Assembly (NCBI GenBank): GCA_017446045.1
Contig: JAFSRP010000018.1
Coordinates: 124,001-188,000 of the forward strand
DNA from: Lachnospiraceae bacterium
GTDB lineage: Bacteria; Bacillota; Clostridia; Lachnospirales; Lachnospiraceae
Direction of reading: 5' to 3'
DNA: 64,000 nucleotides
In this document: positions 34,718 to 43,565 of the stretch, piece by piece
Numbering within the stretch: position 1 is the stretch's first letter
Layout: each line of letters starts with the position of its first letter
Translations under genes and position numbers: made by a program
Notes under the pieces: model-generated
Database searches by the model: none
Told to the model about the DNA's origin: nothing
Seen by the model: the letters and a program-made list of their open reading frames with translations, nothing else

Positions 34718-35864
34718 CGAAAAACAGCCCCTGTTCCATCTGGCCCGCCGTGATGAGATGCCGAAGTCAAAGGTATGGATGATCCGCGCGGCTTCTTTCC
34801 TTGCCGCGCTTCTGATCGGTGCCGCTCTTTTTGCGGTTCTGGGCAAGAATCCCATGGAAGCTTACGCAACGATCGTTACCGGTTCCCTGGCAAAGCCGTC
34901 CGCACTCCGGCAAACTGTAAAGATCGCGGTACCTCTGCTTGGTACCTCCCTGGCACTCGCTCCCTGTTTCGGCATGCGGTACTGGAATATCGGTGCCGAA
35001 GGGCAGATCACTGCCGGCGCGCTTGCTGCAACATATTTCGCGCTCCACTTTGGAAAGACCTGGTCCCATCCGGTGATCCTCATCGTAATGGCTGCGGCAG
35101 CGTGCCTCTTCGGAGGTATCTGGGCTGCGATCCCGGCCTTTTTTAAAGCACGGTACAATACGAACGAAACCCTGTTTACCCTTATGATGAACTACATTAT
35201 CATAGGTGTCGTCAGATGGCTGCAGGGCGGTCCATGGGAAGGCAAGCCGGGAAGCCAGATCATTCCCATGTTCCCGGACAATGCCATGCTTCCCAAAGTA
35301 TTCGGCGTTCACTGCGGATGGATCATCATCATTCTGCTGACTGTCTTCATGTACTTTTATCTTACAAAGATGAAGCAGGGGTATGAGATCGCCGTTATCG
35401 GAGACAGTGTGAATACCGCGCGTTATGCCGGCATGAATGTCGGGCATATCGTGATCCGCACGGTATTTTTAAGCGGTGCCATCTGCGGTCTGGTCGGATA
35501 TCTGGTAACCTGCGGCGCCAACGGTACTTTGTATGATTCCGTGGCTGCCGGTGTCGGTTTTACCGCGATCACCGTTGCATGGCTGGCACAGCTCAATCCT
35601 TTTGCCATGATCGCCATCTCGCTCATGCTTGCCGTGCTGAGCAAGGGTGCCGGTACGCTTCAGACCCGTATGGAAGTTCCTTCTTCCGTATCTGACATTC
35701 TGACCGGCGTCATTCTTTTCAGCATGCTGGCATGCGAATTCTTTATCAATTACAAGATCATTCTGCGCGGGCATCAAAACGATGGACCGAGAGGATTTGA
35801 TCCGGTGCCTCCGAAGGGTGCAAAACCTGCGGATGACGGCCGTACGGAAGGAAAGGAGGGCTAA
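34710..35864 (+). CDS. Nucleoside/sugar-type ABC importer, permease 1
   Basis: A 384-residue polytopic permease of the BPD_transp_2 (RbsC/YufP-like) family, with about ten membrane helices. Conserved pieces are FGMRYWNIGAEGQ and a VIGDSVNTARYAGMN loop that contacts the ATPase. AAGGAG eight bases before ATG 34710 decides the start, which lies inside the end of the ATPase gene. The C-terminal 35 residues are charged and cytoplasmic. Confidence 0.9.
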   Translation: MHNEKQPLFHLARRDEMPKSKVWMIRAASFLAALLIGAALFAVLGKNPMEAYATIVTGSLAKPSALRQTVKIAVPLLGTSLALAPCFGMRYWNIGAEGQITAGALAATYFALHFGKTWSHPVILIVMAAAACLFGGIWAAIPAFFKARYNTNETLFTLMMNYIIIGVVRWLQGGPWEGKPGSQIIPMFPDNAMLPKVFGVHCGWIIIILLTVFMYFYLTKMKQGYEIAVIGDSVNTARYAGMNVGHIVIRTVFLSGAICGLVGYLVTCGANGTLYDSVAAGVGFTAITVAWLAQLNPFAMIAISLMLAVLSKGAGTLQTRMEVPSSVSDILTGVILFSMLACEFFINYKIILRGHQNDGPRGFDPVPPKGAKPADDGRTEGKEG

Positions 35865-35865
35865 G

Positions 35866-36849
35866 ATGAACGCATTGATTTTGTTGATCTACAACGCGGT
35901 CTTAAACGGTGCTCCTCTTATGTACGGTACGATGGGAGAAGTCCTCACCGAAAAATCCGGCAACCTCAACCTCGGCGTAGAGGGTATGATGTATATGGGA
36001 GGTGCCATCGGGCTGGGCGCCGCATTCTATTATGAGAAGATGGCAGGTGCCGCCGCGTCGGGTCCTGTCGCCGTGGTACTGGCGATCCTGTTTGCTTTTG
36101 CGGCCGGTGCTTTCGGCGCACTGATCTATAGCTGGATCACCATCTCTCTGCGCGCCAATCAGAACGTCACCGGACTGGCACTTTCCATTTTCGGTACCGG
36201 TGTCGGTCAGTTTATCGGAGAGTACATGCGTGTGCAGGAAGGCGGTTTTGTCGCGATCTCGAACGGACTTAAGACCTTTTTCCAGAACAGTCCCTTCCCG
36301 GCATCGGTCCGCGGGATCCCTGTGCTGGGGCAGTTATTGTTTTCCTATAATATTTTTGTTTATATTGCCATCATAATCGCTCTGCTCATGGCACGCTTTC
36401 TTAACAAGAGCCGGGCAGGCCTGCATCTGCGGGCGGTCGGTGAAAGCCCCGCAACTGCAGATGCCGCCGGCATAGACATCAGCAAATACAAATATCTGGC
36501 AACTGTCATCGGCGGCGGTATCTCCGCCATCGGCGGCATGGTCTACATCATGACGATCGCAGGATGTGTATGGAATCATGACGGCCTTGCGGGAGAAGGA
36601 TGGCTTGCTGTCGCACTCGTGATCTTCTGTCTCTGGAAGCCTGTGGGAGCAGTCTTTGGTGCGGTTCTCTTCGGCGCTCTGATGATCATGTATGTACGTG
36701 TCCAGATCCCGATGGTTCCCGATCAGCTGTACAAGATCCTTCCGTATATCGTTACGGTGCTGGTGCTGATCGCGGTCTCCCTGCGGCGCAAGCGTGAAAA
36801 CGAACCGCCTGCATCCCTGGGGCTGTCCTATTTCCGGGAGGACCGCTGA
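35866..36849 (+). CDS. Nucleoside/sugar-type ABC importer, permease 2
   Basis: A 327-residue second permease (YufQ-like). It has about nine helices, the motif GNLNLGVEGMMYMGG near the N-terminus and AVGESPATADAAGIDISKYKY, the coupling loop. AAGGAGG precedes ATG 35866, one base after the previous stop codon. No substrate-binding lipoprotein gene is next to it; the following gene is unrelated. Confidence 0.9.
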   Translation: MNALILLIYNAVLNGAPLMYGTMGEVLTEKSGNLNLGVEGMMYMGGAIGLGAAFYYEKMAGAAASGPVAVVLAILFAFAAGAFGALIYSWITISLRANQNVTGLALSIFGTGVGQFIGEYMRVQEGGFVAISNGLKTFFQNSPFPASVRGIPVLGQLLFSYNIFVYIAIIIALLMARFLNKSRAGLHLRAVGESPATADAAGIDISKYKYLATVIGGGISAIGGMVYIMTIAGCVWNHDGLAGEGWLAVALVIFCLWKPVGAVFGAVLFGALMIMYVRVQIPMVPDQLYKILPYIVTVLVLIAVSLRRKRENEPPASLGLSYFREDR

Positions 36850-36911
36850 TCTGTATTTATAAGGTTTTCAATTACAAAGTATAAGTCACATGAAGCAGGA
36901 GGTATCGAATC

Positions 36912-37790
36912 ATGCCCTTAATTCTTATTCTTCTGGTACTGATCATCGCGCTCTGCCTGACACAGATCAAGATCGTGCCGCAGGCGAACGCATGGATCGT
37001 TGAGGCGCTTGGCAAATACCATGCGACATGGGAGGCGGGCCTGCATTTTAAAGTTCCGTTCATATTTCGGATCGCGAAAAAGGTGTCCCTGAAAGAACAG
37101 GTTGCCGATTTTGAACCGCAGCCCGTCATCACCAAAGACAATGTCACCATGATGGTTGACTCGGTCGTGTTTTTCAGCATTTTTGATCCAAAGAGTTTTG
37201 CCTACGGTGTGGAACGGCCTGTCGCCGCGATCGAAAATCTTTCCGCAACGACGCTCCGTAATATCGTCGGTTCGATGACGCTAGATGAAACGCTTACCGG
37301 CCGTGATGAGATCAACGGGGAGATCACCGCGATCCTCGATGAAGCGACAGACAAATACGGCATCAAGGTGCACCGTGTCGAGGTCAAGAACATTGATCCG
37401 CCGCGCTCCATCAAAGAAGCCATGGAGAAGCAGATGAAAGCAGAGCGCGAAAAGCGTGAAGCGATCCTCACTGCGGAAGGAAAGAAACAGTCTGCGATCA
37501 CCATGGCCGAAGGCGAGAAAGAGGCGGCGATACTGCGTGCGGATGCGGTAAAGGAACAGAGGATCCGTGAAGCACAAGGTGAGGCAGAAGCGCTTCTTGC
37601 CGTACAGCGCGCAAAAGCAGAGGGCATCCGTCTCATCAATGCCGCGATGCCTTCCGATGAATACCTGAAGATCCGTTCTTTCGAAGCTGCAGAGAAAATG
37701 GCTGACGGACAGGCGACCAAGGTCATCGTTCCGTCAGATATAGCCAATCTGGCCGGTACGCTGCAGGCCGTAAAGGAAACCGTGAGCTGA
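36912..37790 (+). CDS. SPFH/band 7 (stomatin-like, QmcA-type) membrane protein
   Basis: A 292-residue protein with one N-terminal helix (residues 1-17), then an SPFH domain (about 20-180; PQANAWIVEALGKYHATWEAGL and NIDPPRSIKEAMEKQMKAEREKRE) and a long Glu/Lys/Arg coiled coil (to about 250). Such proteins oligomerise at membrane microdomains and often work with proteases. The usual NfeD partner is missing; a small membrane protein follows one base later instead. CAGGAGG lies upstream of ATG 36912. Confidence 0.92.
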   Translation: MPLILILLVLIIALCLTQIKIVPQANAWIVEALGKYHATWEAGLHFKVPFIFRIAKKVSLKEQVADFEPQPVITKDNVTMMVDSVVFFSIFDPKSFAYGVERPVAAIENLSATTLRNIVGSMTLDETLTGRDEINGEITAILDEATDKYGIKVHRVEVKNIDPPRSIKEAMEKQMKAEREKREAILTAEGKKQSAITMAEGEKEAAILRADAVKEQRIREAQGEAEALLAVQRAKAEGIRLINAAMPSDEYLKIRSFEAAEKMADGQATKVIVPSDIANLAGTLQAVKETVS

Positions 37791-37791
37791 T

Positions 37792-38313
37792 ATGTCATCA
37801 TTACTGAGTCTTTTACTGATACTGTTTCTGGTCTTTACAGCCAGGAATAAACGGCTTAACAGAGGCGGCAGGCCCCTGTCTGTTCCGCCTGTCCGCAAAA
37901 CCACTGCAGATCCCTCGGATCCGGAGGGGAAGAGCTTTTCCGAACGATATCGCGAAGATCCGGCACAGACTGCCGGCATGAAGGGCAGGACATCTACAGT
38001 TCCCGCTTCGGGAAGAAGCGCGATCCTTGAAGCAGATAACGATCTTGACAACATGCTTGCGGGCAGGAAATTTCATGTTCCCGGCAAGGATTCTTCTTAT
38101 GGGAGCCGCTTCGCCAGCGCAGATAAAGGTGTCAACCGATTCAAGGACAGTTCTTTTTTTGAAGGGCTGGAAGACCGGCAGAACGACTGGCTTGCGCGGC
38201 AACTTCGGGAAGAGCAGAGGTCGAAAGCCCGAATGATGAGCGACATGATGTCTCTCAAGCTGGAACATGAGAAAAATCACAGACGGGAGAACCGTGTAAT
38301 TGGTAAGAGATGA
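37792..38313 (+). CDS. Small N-terminally anchored protein of unknown function
   Basis: A 173-residue protein I do not recognise. One hydrophobic helix (residues 2-16) is followed by a basic, Pro/Ser-rich linker and a C-terminal charged helical region (from about 120) rich in Arg, Glu and Gln. Its start lies one base after the SPFH gene, with no separate ribosome-binding site of note, so translation is probably coupled and its product may act with the SPFH protein. Confidence 0.75.
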   Translation: MSSLLSLLLILFLVFTARNKRLNRGGRPLSVPPVRKTTADPSDPEGKSFSERYREDPAQTAGMKGRTSTVPASGRSAILEADNDLDNMLAGRKFHVPGKDSSYGSRFASADKGVNRFKDSSFFEGLEDRQNDWLARQLREEQRSKARMMSDMMSLKLEHEKNHRRENRVIGKR

Positions 38314-38317
38314 GCTG

Positions 38318-38351
38318 AACGGTATGGCAGGCAGACTACCGTACCGTTTTT
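38318..38351 (+). terminator. Terminator after the SPFH operon
   Basis: AACGGTA pairs with TACCGTT (7 bp) across an imperfect inner stem, followed by TTTTTAT. Confidence 0.6.
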
Positions 38352-38384
38352 ATGATAGGATGTTCTGATTAACATAAATTGTCC

Positions 38385-38413
38385 TTGACGCTTTGTCTTT
38401 ATCCGTGTAAAAT
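38385..38413 (+). promoter_or_regulatory. Promoter of pnp
   Basis: TTGACG, 17-base spacer, TAAAAT. Confidence 0.85.
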
Positions 38414-38454
38414 CAACTCCGTATGACCAAAGAAAGTATTAAGTGTGAAAGGAA

Positions 38455-38480
38455 GCACATGAGAGGCATGTGCAAAGGAG
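38455..38480 (+). promoter_or_regulatory. Leader hairpin abutting the pnp ribosome-binding site
   Basis: GCACATG and CATGTGC form a 7-bp hairpin with an AGAGG loop; its last base is directly next to AAAGGAG (38474-38480). In enteric bacteria pnp is autoregulated through its structured leader; a similar role here is only a guess. Confidence 0.5.
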
Positions 38481-38487
38481 TTTTTTT

Positions 38488-40728
38488 ATGGAAATGAATT
38501 TCGGTACATATTCCAAGCCGCGTGACAAGGCCTATAAGACCTTCAGCATGGAACTGTGCGGCAGGACCCTGTCCGTGGATATCGGCAGAGTTTCGGCACA
38601 GGCGAGCGGCGCGTGTCTGATGCATTATGGGGACACCACGATCCTGTCTACTGTAACGGCATCCAAAGAGCCCAGAGACGGTATTGATTTCTTCCCGCTC
38701 TCTGTAGATTATGAAGAGAAGATGTATGCCGTCGGCAAGATCCCCGGCGGATTCAACAAGAGAGAAGGCAAACCTTCCGAACATGCGATCCTTACCAGCA
38801 GAGTTATCGACCGTCCGATGCGTCCGTTATTCCCGAAGGATTACCGGAATGACGTCCTTCTCAACAACCTGGTACTGTCGGTAGACCCGGCCTGCCCGCC
38901 GGAGATGCTGGCCATGCTGGGTTCATCCCTTGCCACAAGTATTTCGGATATTCCCTTTGACGGTCCGTGCGCGGCGACTATGGTCGGACTGATTGACGGA
39001 AAGTTCGTTTTCAATCCCACGCAGGAAGAAAAAGCAGTATCCGAACTGGCATTGACCGTAGCTTCTACCAGAGACAAAGTGATCATGATCGAGGCCGGCG
39101 CTAAGGAAGTCAGCGACGAGGTCATGATCGACGCGATCTATCAGGCACATGAGATCAACCAGAAGATCATTGCGTGGATGGACCAGATCGTTGCCGAGGT
39201 GGGCAAGCCGAAGCATAGTTACGTTTCCTGTGCGGTTCCCGAAGAGCTTTTTGCGGCTATCAGGGAAGAAGTGCCGCAGGAAGAGATGGAGACTGCTGTA
39301 TTCACAGATGAAAAGCAGCTTCGGGACAAGAATATCGATGCAATTAAAGAACGTCTCAAAGAGAAGTTTGCCGATAACGAAGAGTGGCTCGGCCTGCTTG
39401 GAGAAGCACTGTATCAGTATCAGAAGAAGACTGTCCGGAAGATGATCCTGAAGGATCACAAACGTCCCGACGGACGTCAGATCTCGGAGATCCGTCCGCT
39501 GGCTGCGGAGGTCGATACGGTACCACGCGTGCACGGCTCCGGCATGTTTACCAGAGGGCAGACGCAGATCCTCAATATCTGTACGCTTGCACCGCTTTCC
39601 GATGCACAGAAGATCGACGGACTGGATGCAAGTGTGACATCCAAGAGATATATGCATAACTACAACTTCCCGTCTTATTCCGTTGGCGAGACCAAACCGT
39701 CAAGAGGACCGGGACGCCGTGAGATCGGACATGGCGCACTTGCAGAGAAGGCACTGATCCCTGTGCTTCCGAGCGAAGAGGAATTCCCCTATGCGATCCG
39801 TACTGTATCCGAGACGCTTGAATCCAACGGATCTACGTCTCAGGCTTCCGTCTGTGCGTCTTCCCTGTCCCTGATGGCTGCAGGCGTACCGATCAAGGCA
39901 GCAGTCGCCGGCATCAGCTGCGGACTTGTGACCGGTGAGACCGATGATGACTATGTCGTGCTGACCGATATTCAGGGTCTGGAAGATTTCTTCGGTGACA
40001 TGGACTTCAAGGTGGCCGGAACGCGCAAGGGCATTACAGCGATCCAGATGGATATCAAGATCCACGGCCTGACCCGTCCGATCGTGGAGGAAGCGATCGC
40101 ACGCACCCATGAAGCGCGGCTGTACATCATGGACCAGATCATGGATCCGGTGATCGCAGAGCCTCGTCCGGAGCTGAGCCCGTATGCACCGAAGATCAGC
40201 TCGATCATGATCGATCCCGCCAAGATCGGGGATGTCGTAGGCAAGCAGGGCAAGACCATCAACAAGATCATCGAAGAGACCGGCGTACAGATCGACATCG
40301 AAGATGACGGCCATGTATCCGTATGCGGCATCGATCAGGAAATGATCGACCGCGCGATCGAGATCATCGAGAGCATCGTTACGGATGTGGAAGTAGGTAT
40401 GATCATGAGCGGCAAGGTCTTCAACATTCTGGGCTTTGGTGCCCAGGTGGAGCTTGGCCCGAACAAGAAAGGCCTGATCCACATCTCCAGGCTTGCGGAC
40501 AGCCGCGTCGGCAAGGTAGAGGATGTTGTGAAACTCGGTGACATCGTGACCGTTAAGGTCATCAAAGTGGACGAGCGTGACGGTAAGATCGACCTGTCCA
40601 TGCGTCCTTCTGACATTAACGGCACATGGATCCCGAAGGAAGACGAAGATGACCGCAGCTCGGGACGCGGAAGCCGTGACCGCGGCGGGCGCGGAGGCAG
40701 AGACCGCGGCGGACGCAGCAGAAGATAA
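38488..40728 (+). CDS. pnp: Polyribonucleotide nucleotidyltransferase (PNPase)
   Basis: A 746-residue phosphorolytic 3'-5' exoribonuclease, part of the RNA turnover machinery. Two RNase PH domains flank an all-alpha region; GSSTSQASVCASSLSL-type residues lie in the second, catalytic one. A KH domain (IDPAKIGDVVGKQGKTIN) and an S1 domain (GMIMSGKVFNILGFGAQVEL) follow. The tail is Arg/Gly-rich with RGG-type repeats, not universal in the family. ATG 38488, seven bases after AAAGGAG, is the start. rpsO, the common upstream neighbour, is absent. Confidence 0.97.
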   Translation: MEMNFGTYSKPRDKAYKTFSMELCGRTLSVDIGRVSAQASGACLMHYGDTTILSTVTASKEPRDGIDFFPLSVDYEEKMYAVGKIPGGFNKREGKPSEHAILTSRVIDRPMRPLFPKDYRNDVLLNNLVLSVDPACPPEMLAMLGSSLATSISDIPFDGPCAATMVGLIDGKFVFNPTQEEKAVSELALTVASTRDKVIMIEAGAKEVSDEVMIDAIYQAHEINQKIIAWMDQIVAEVGKPKHSYVSCAVPEELFAAIREEVPQEEMETAVFTDEKQLRDKNIDAIKERLKEKFADNEEWLGLLGEALYQYQKKTVRKMILKDHKRPDGRQISEIRPLAAEVDTVPRVHGSGMFTRGQTQILNICTLAPLSDAQKIDGLDASVTSKRYMHNYNFPSYSVGETKPSRGPGRREIGHGALAEKALIPVLPSEEEFPYAIRTVSETLESNGSTSQASVCASSLSLMAAGVPIKAAVAGISCGLVTGETDDDYVVLTDIQGLEDFFGDMDFKVAGTRKGITAIQMDIKIHGLTRPIVEEAIARTHEARLYIMDQIMDPVIAEPRPELSPYAPKISSIMIDPAKIGDVVGKQGKTINKIIEETGVQIDIEDDGHVSVCGIDQEMIDRAIEIIESIVTDVEVGMIMSGKVFNILGFGAQVELGPNKKGLIHISRLADSRVGKVEDVVKLGDIVTVKVIKVDERDGKIDLSMRPSDINGTWIPKEDEDDRSSGRGSRDRGGRGGRDRGGRSRR

Positions 40729-40767
40729 GGAGCTGCTGTAACGTTCCTTCTATAGTATGACACAGGC

Positions 40768-40811
40768 AGTTCCGCAGAAAGGCACCAAAGCCGGACTGCG
40801 GAACTTTATTA
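40768..40811 (+). terminator. Terminator after pnp
   Basis: GTTCCGCAG pairs with CTGCGGAAC (9 bp) around an 18-base loop, followed by TTTATTA. Confidence 0.7.
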
Positions 40812-40892
40812 TATGACCGGTTCGGGAATGATTGTGAGATCCGGAGAACATGAAAGGCGCTGTTAATAGTACATCTATTACCATATTGACAA

Positions 40893-42347
40893 ATGACTGG
40901 ATTCAACGCTGCGCAGCTGCAGGCAATTGAACATAAAGACGGACCGATGATCGTAGTGGCTGGTCCCGGAAGCGGCAAGACCACGGTGCTGACCCATCGG
41001 ATCGCTCACCTGATCGATGCCTGTCATGTGCAGCCCGGCAGTATCCTTGTGATCACCTTTACAAGAGCTGCCGCACAGGAGATGGAGTACCGCTTCCGAA
41101 GGCTGAACGGGTCACATGACGGGCGTTCCCCTGTACGCAAAGACGGTCCGGATGTCTGTTTCGGCACTTTTCATTCCTTTTTTCTGAAGATCCTGCAGGA
41201 ATACGCCTCAGGACAGGGACGAAGAGGAAAATACCGTATCGCCGAACCCAAAGAAGCACTATCCGCGCTGCGCCGTGCGGCGGAGAAAAATGACCGGAGC
41301 GCTGCAGATACATCGGATTATTATGATTATGTACTCCATCAGATCGGGCGCATTAAAAACGGATTGGAATGCAGCGATCCAAAGATCAGTAAGCTCCGAT
41401 ATTTATATGATGATGAAATGTCACGTCGAGGTCTGATCGATTTCGACGACATGCTTGTGAGGTGCCTGGAACTGATCAAAAAGGAGCCGGCCGTGCTGGA
41501 AGGCCTCAGGATGCGTTTCCGCTATATCATGGTCGATGAGTTTCAGGATATCAACCCGGTCCAGTTTGAGATACTCCAGCTGATATCCGGGCCGCGGAAC
41601 AATCTTTTTGTAGTGGGAGATGACGACCAGAGTATCTATGCCTTCCGCGGCTCGGATCCGTCCATCATGCTTTCTTTTAAAACCTATTATCCCGATTCTG
41701 CCTTTCTTCGCCTCACAGAGAACTATCGGAGTTCCCGCAGTATCGTACGGGCTTCCGCAAAACTGATACGGCATAATAAAAGACGGTACAGCAAAAGGCT
41801 TACTGCCGCCCGTGACCGAGGGTCCCGACCTGTCTTCAGACAGTACGCGGATCCCTGGGAAGAGGCTGCCGCTGTATTAGAAGACATCTCCGGACTGCCG
41901 GACGGCAAGGATGCTGCGGTGCTTTATCGCACACATAAAGCGGGCAGCGAGATCGGCCGAATGTATTCCGAGGTCATGGACGACGCAGCGGAAAGCGGTG
42001 CCGGCCATGACAGAAGGCATGGAAAAGAGCCCATTGCCCTTCGGGAGGCTTTACGCGGCAAAAAGATCCATCTGATGACTTTTCATGCAGCGAAGGGCCT
42101 TGAATTCGATACGGTATATATAATACGGGCGGAAGAGGAAATAACTCCGGGGAAAGCTAAGGATCCCCGGGATAAAGAAAGATTTTTTGAACACATAGAA
42201 GAAGAACGACGTATATTCTATGTGGCAATGACCAGGGCAAAGGATCATCTGCAGATTTCCTGCGCTAGATCCAGACAGGGCAGAAAATGCAGGAGATCCA
42301 GGTTCATGCGGGAAGCCGCGGGGCTGTTGGGAGGTGGAATCATATGA
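40893..42347 (+). CDS. Short UvrD/Rep-family ATP-dependent helicase
   Basis: A 484-residue superfamily 1A helicase. Motif I is AGPGSGKTT, Ia TFTRAAAQEM, II VDEFQDINPVQ, III GDDDQSIYAFRG, IV TENYRSS, V MTFHAAKGLEFDTVYI and VI VAMTRAKDHL. It is about 150-250 residues shorter than UvrD/PcrA; the missing part is mostly domain 2B and the C-terminal tail, so it is a minimal form, not a broken one. No good ribosome-binding site precedes ATG 40893. A small gene begins inside its stop codon. A role in repair or replication is expected from the family. Confidence 0.9.
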   Translation: MTGFNAAQLQAIEHKDGPMIVVAGPGSGKTTVLTHRIAHLIDACHVQPGSILVITFTRAAAQEMEYRFRRLNGSHDGRSPVRKDGPDVCFGTFHSFFLKILQEYASGQGRRGKYRIAEPKEALSALRRAAEKNDRSAADTSDYYDYVLHQIGRIKNGLECSDPKISKLRYLYDDEMSRRGLIDFDDMLVRCLELIKKEPAVLEGLRMRFRYIMVDEFQDINPVQFEILQLISGPRNNLFVVGDDDQSIYAFRGSDPSIMLSFKTYYPDSAFLRLTENYRSSRSIVRASAKLIRHNKRRYSKRLTAARDRGSRPVFRQYADPWEEAAAVLEDISGLPDGKDAAVLYRTHKAGSEIGRMYSEVMDDAAESGAGHDRRHGKEPIALREALRGKKIHLMTFHAAKGLEFDTVYIIRAEEEITPGKAKDPRDKERFFEHIEEERRIFYVAMTRAKDHLQISCARSRQGRKCRRSRFMREAAGLLGGGII

Positions 42348-42634
42348 AGGATCTGAAACTGAAAGCGATAACAGCACTGCGCGCGTTGGGCAATTATCTG
42401 CTGGTACGCCGGGCCATCCTGCTGATCGCAGAGCGGGAACAGGTCCATATCGTCAGCGGACCCAATTACCTTGGTGTCAACGGTCTGAGTACCCAGTCTG
42501 TTATTCCGCATGAGTCTACCATGACACTCCGCTTTTCCACTGAATGCAGACAGCAGGATGCCAACCCGGTCAGACGGTATGTCAACAGAGAACTTATACT
42601 TCTCTGTGAACGGCATGGAATCAGGATCTGTTGA
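42344..42634 (+). CDS. Small protein translationally coupled to the helicase
   Basis: A 96-residue protein I do not recognise. The ATG overlaps the helicase stop (ATGA) and GGGAGGTGG lies at the right distance, so translation is likely. The sequence is mixed alpha/beta without membrane segments. The N-terminal 35 residues are basic and helical. Function cannot be assigned. Confidence 0.65.
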   Translation: MKDLKLKAITALRALGNYLLVRRAILLIAEREQVHIVSGPNYLGVNGLSTQSVIPHESTMTLRFSTECRQQDANPVRRYVNRELILLCERHGIRIC

Positions 42635-42734
42635 TTTAGTCACATTTTTATCACATAAAAGAGCTATAATATAATTGAGATCCGGGTGGGATCTTGTACG
42701 CGGCAGCATTCAGACGATAGGCGGTATAAAAAAA

Positions 42735-43406
42735 ATGCAGAAAATAAAAATACTTGTTGTAGATGATGAAGAGCGCATGCGCAAACTGATCCGGGATTTT
42801 CTCAGGGTAAAGGGATATGAAGTGACCGAAGCATGCGACGGTGAAGAAGCTGTGGATATCTTTTTTGCCGACAATGATATCAGCCTTATACTGCTGGATG
42901 TTATGATGCCTAAGATGAACGGGTGGGAAGTTGTGAAAACGATCCGGAAAGTCTCCAATGTCCCGATCATTATGCTGACAGCGCGGGGCGAAGAACAGGA
43001 CGAACTCCAGGGCTTCAGTCTGGGCGTTGATGAGTATATCTCAAAACCGTTTTCCCCGAAGATCCTCACCGCAAGGGTGGAGGCGATCCTGCGCCGCGCT
43101 CATGTTGGCGATATGGATGTCATCGTCTGCGGAGGCGTTGAGCTGGACCGCGCAGCGCATATCGTGCGTGCCAACGGGGAACCCGTAGATCTCAGCTTCA
43201 AGGAATTCGAACTGTTAGACTACTTTATTTCCAACAAAAACCTTGCCCTCAACAGGGAAAACATACTGAATAACGTCTGGAATTTTGATTATTTCGGAGA
43301 TTCCAGAACGGTCGATACGCATGTCAAGAAGCTTCGTGCCAAGCTCGGCGCCTGCGGCAACCAGATCAAGACCATCTGGGGTATGGGCTATAAGTTTGAG
43401 GCGTGA
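42735..43406 (+). CDS. OmpR/PhoB-family response regulator
   Basis: A 223-residue regulator. The receiver domain has the acidic pair D10/D11, phospho-acceptor D55 in LILLDVMMP, and K104 in SKPF. The winged-helix DNA-binding domain (about 130-223) ends with FGDSRTVDTHVKKLRAKLG and IKTIWGMGYKFEA. Its kinase is encoded downstream, after an intervening dipeptidase gene. ATG 42735 has only a weak upstream AGGCGG. TATAAT elements occur at 42665-42675 without a clear -35. Confidence 0.95.
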   Translation: MQKIKILVVDDEERMRKLIRDFLRVKGYEVTEACDGEEAVDIFFADNDISLILLDVMMPKMNGWEVVKTIRKVSNVPIIMLTARGEEQDELQGFSLGVDEYISKPFSPKILTARVEAILRRAHVGDMDVIVCGGVELDRAAHIVRANGEPVDLSFKEFELLDYFISNKNLALNRENILNNVWNFDYFGDSRTVDTHVKKLRAKLGACGNQIKTIWGMGYKFEA

Positions 43407-43483
43407 GGGATTCCGTGTGATGCCTGAGATGCAGAGAATACGGGCGTTACAGGGGTTTCTGATAGCATTGGAATAAAGAAAAT

Positions 43484-43500
43484 ATAACCAAAACATAACC
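43484..43500 (+). promoter_or_regulatory. Direct repeat ahead of the C69 peptidase gene, candidate response-regulator site
   Basis: ATAACC at 43484-43489 and again at 43495-43500, an 11-base period within AT-rich DNA. OmpR/PhoB-type regulators bind direct repeats of about 11 bases, and one is encoded immediately upstream. No clear promoter could be set. Confidence 0.4.
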
Positions 43501-43565
43501 GAAATACTGTGGTTTGGAGTTATATACCAAGTTAATAACATAATCAGAAAGGAGAGAAAAAAACC

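Noticed and set aside
40893..42347. Helicase as a truncated pseudogene
   Set aside because: All seven helicase motifs are intact and in order; only domain 2B and the tail are short, which fits a compact family member.
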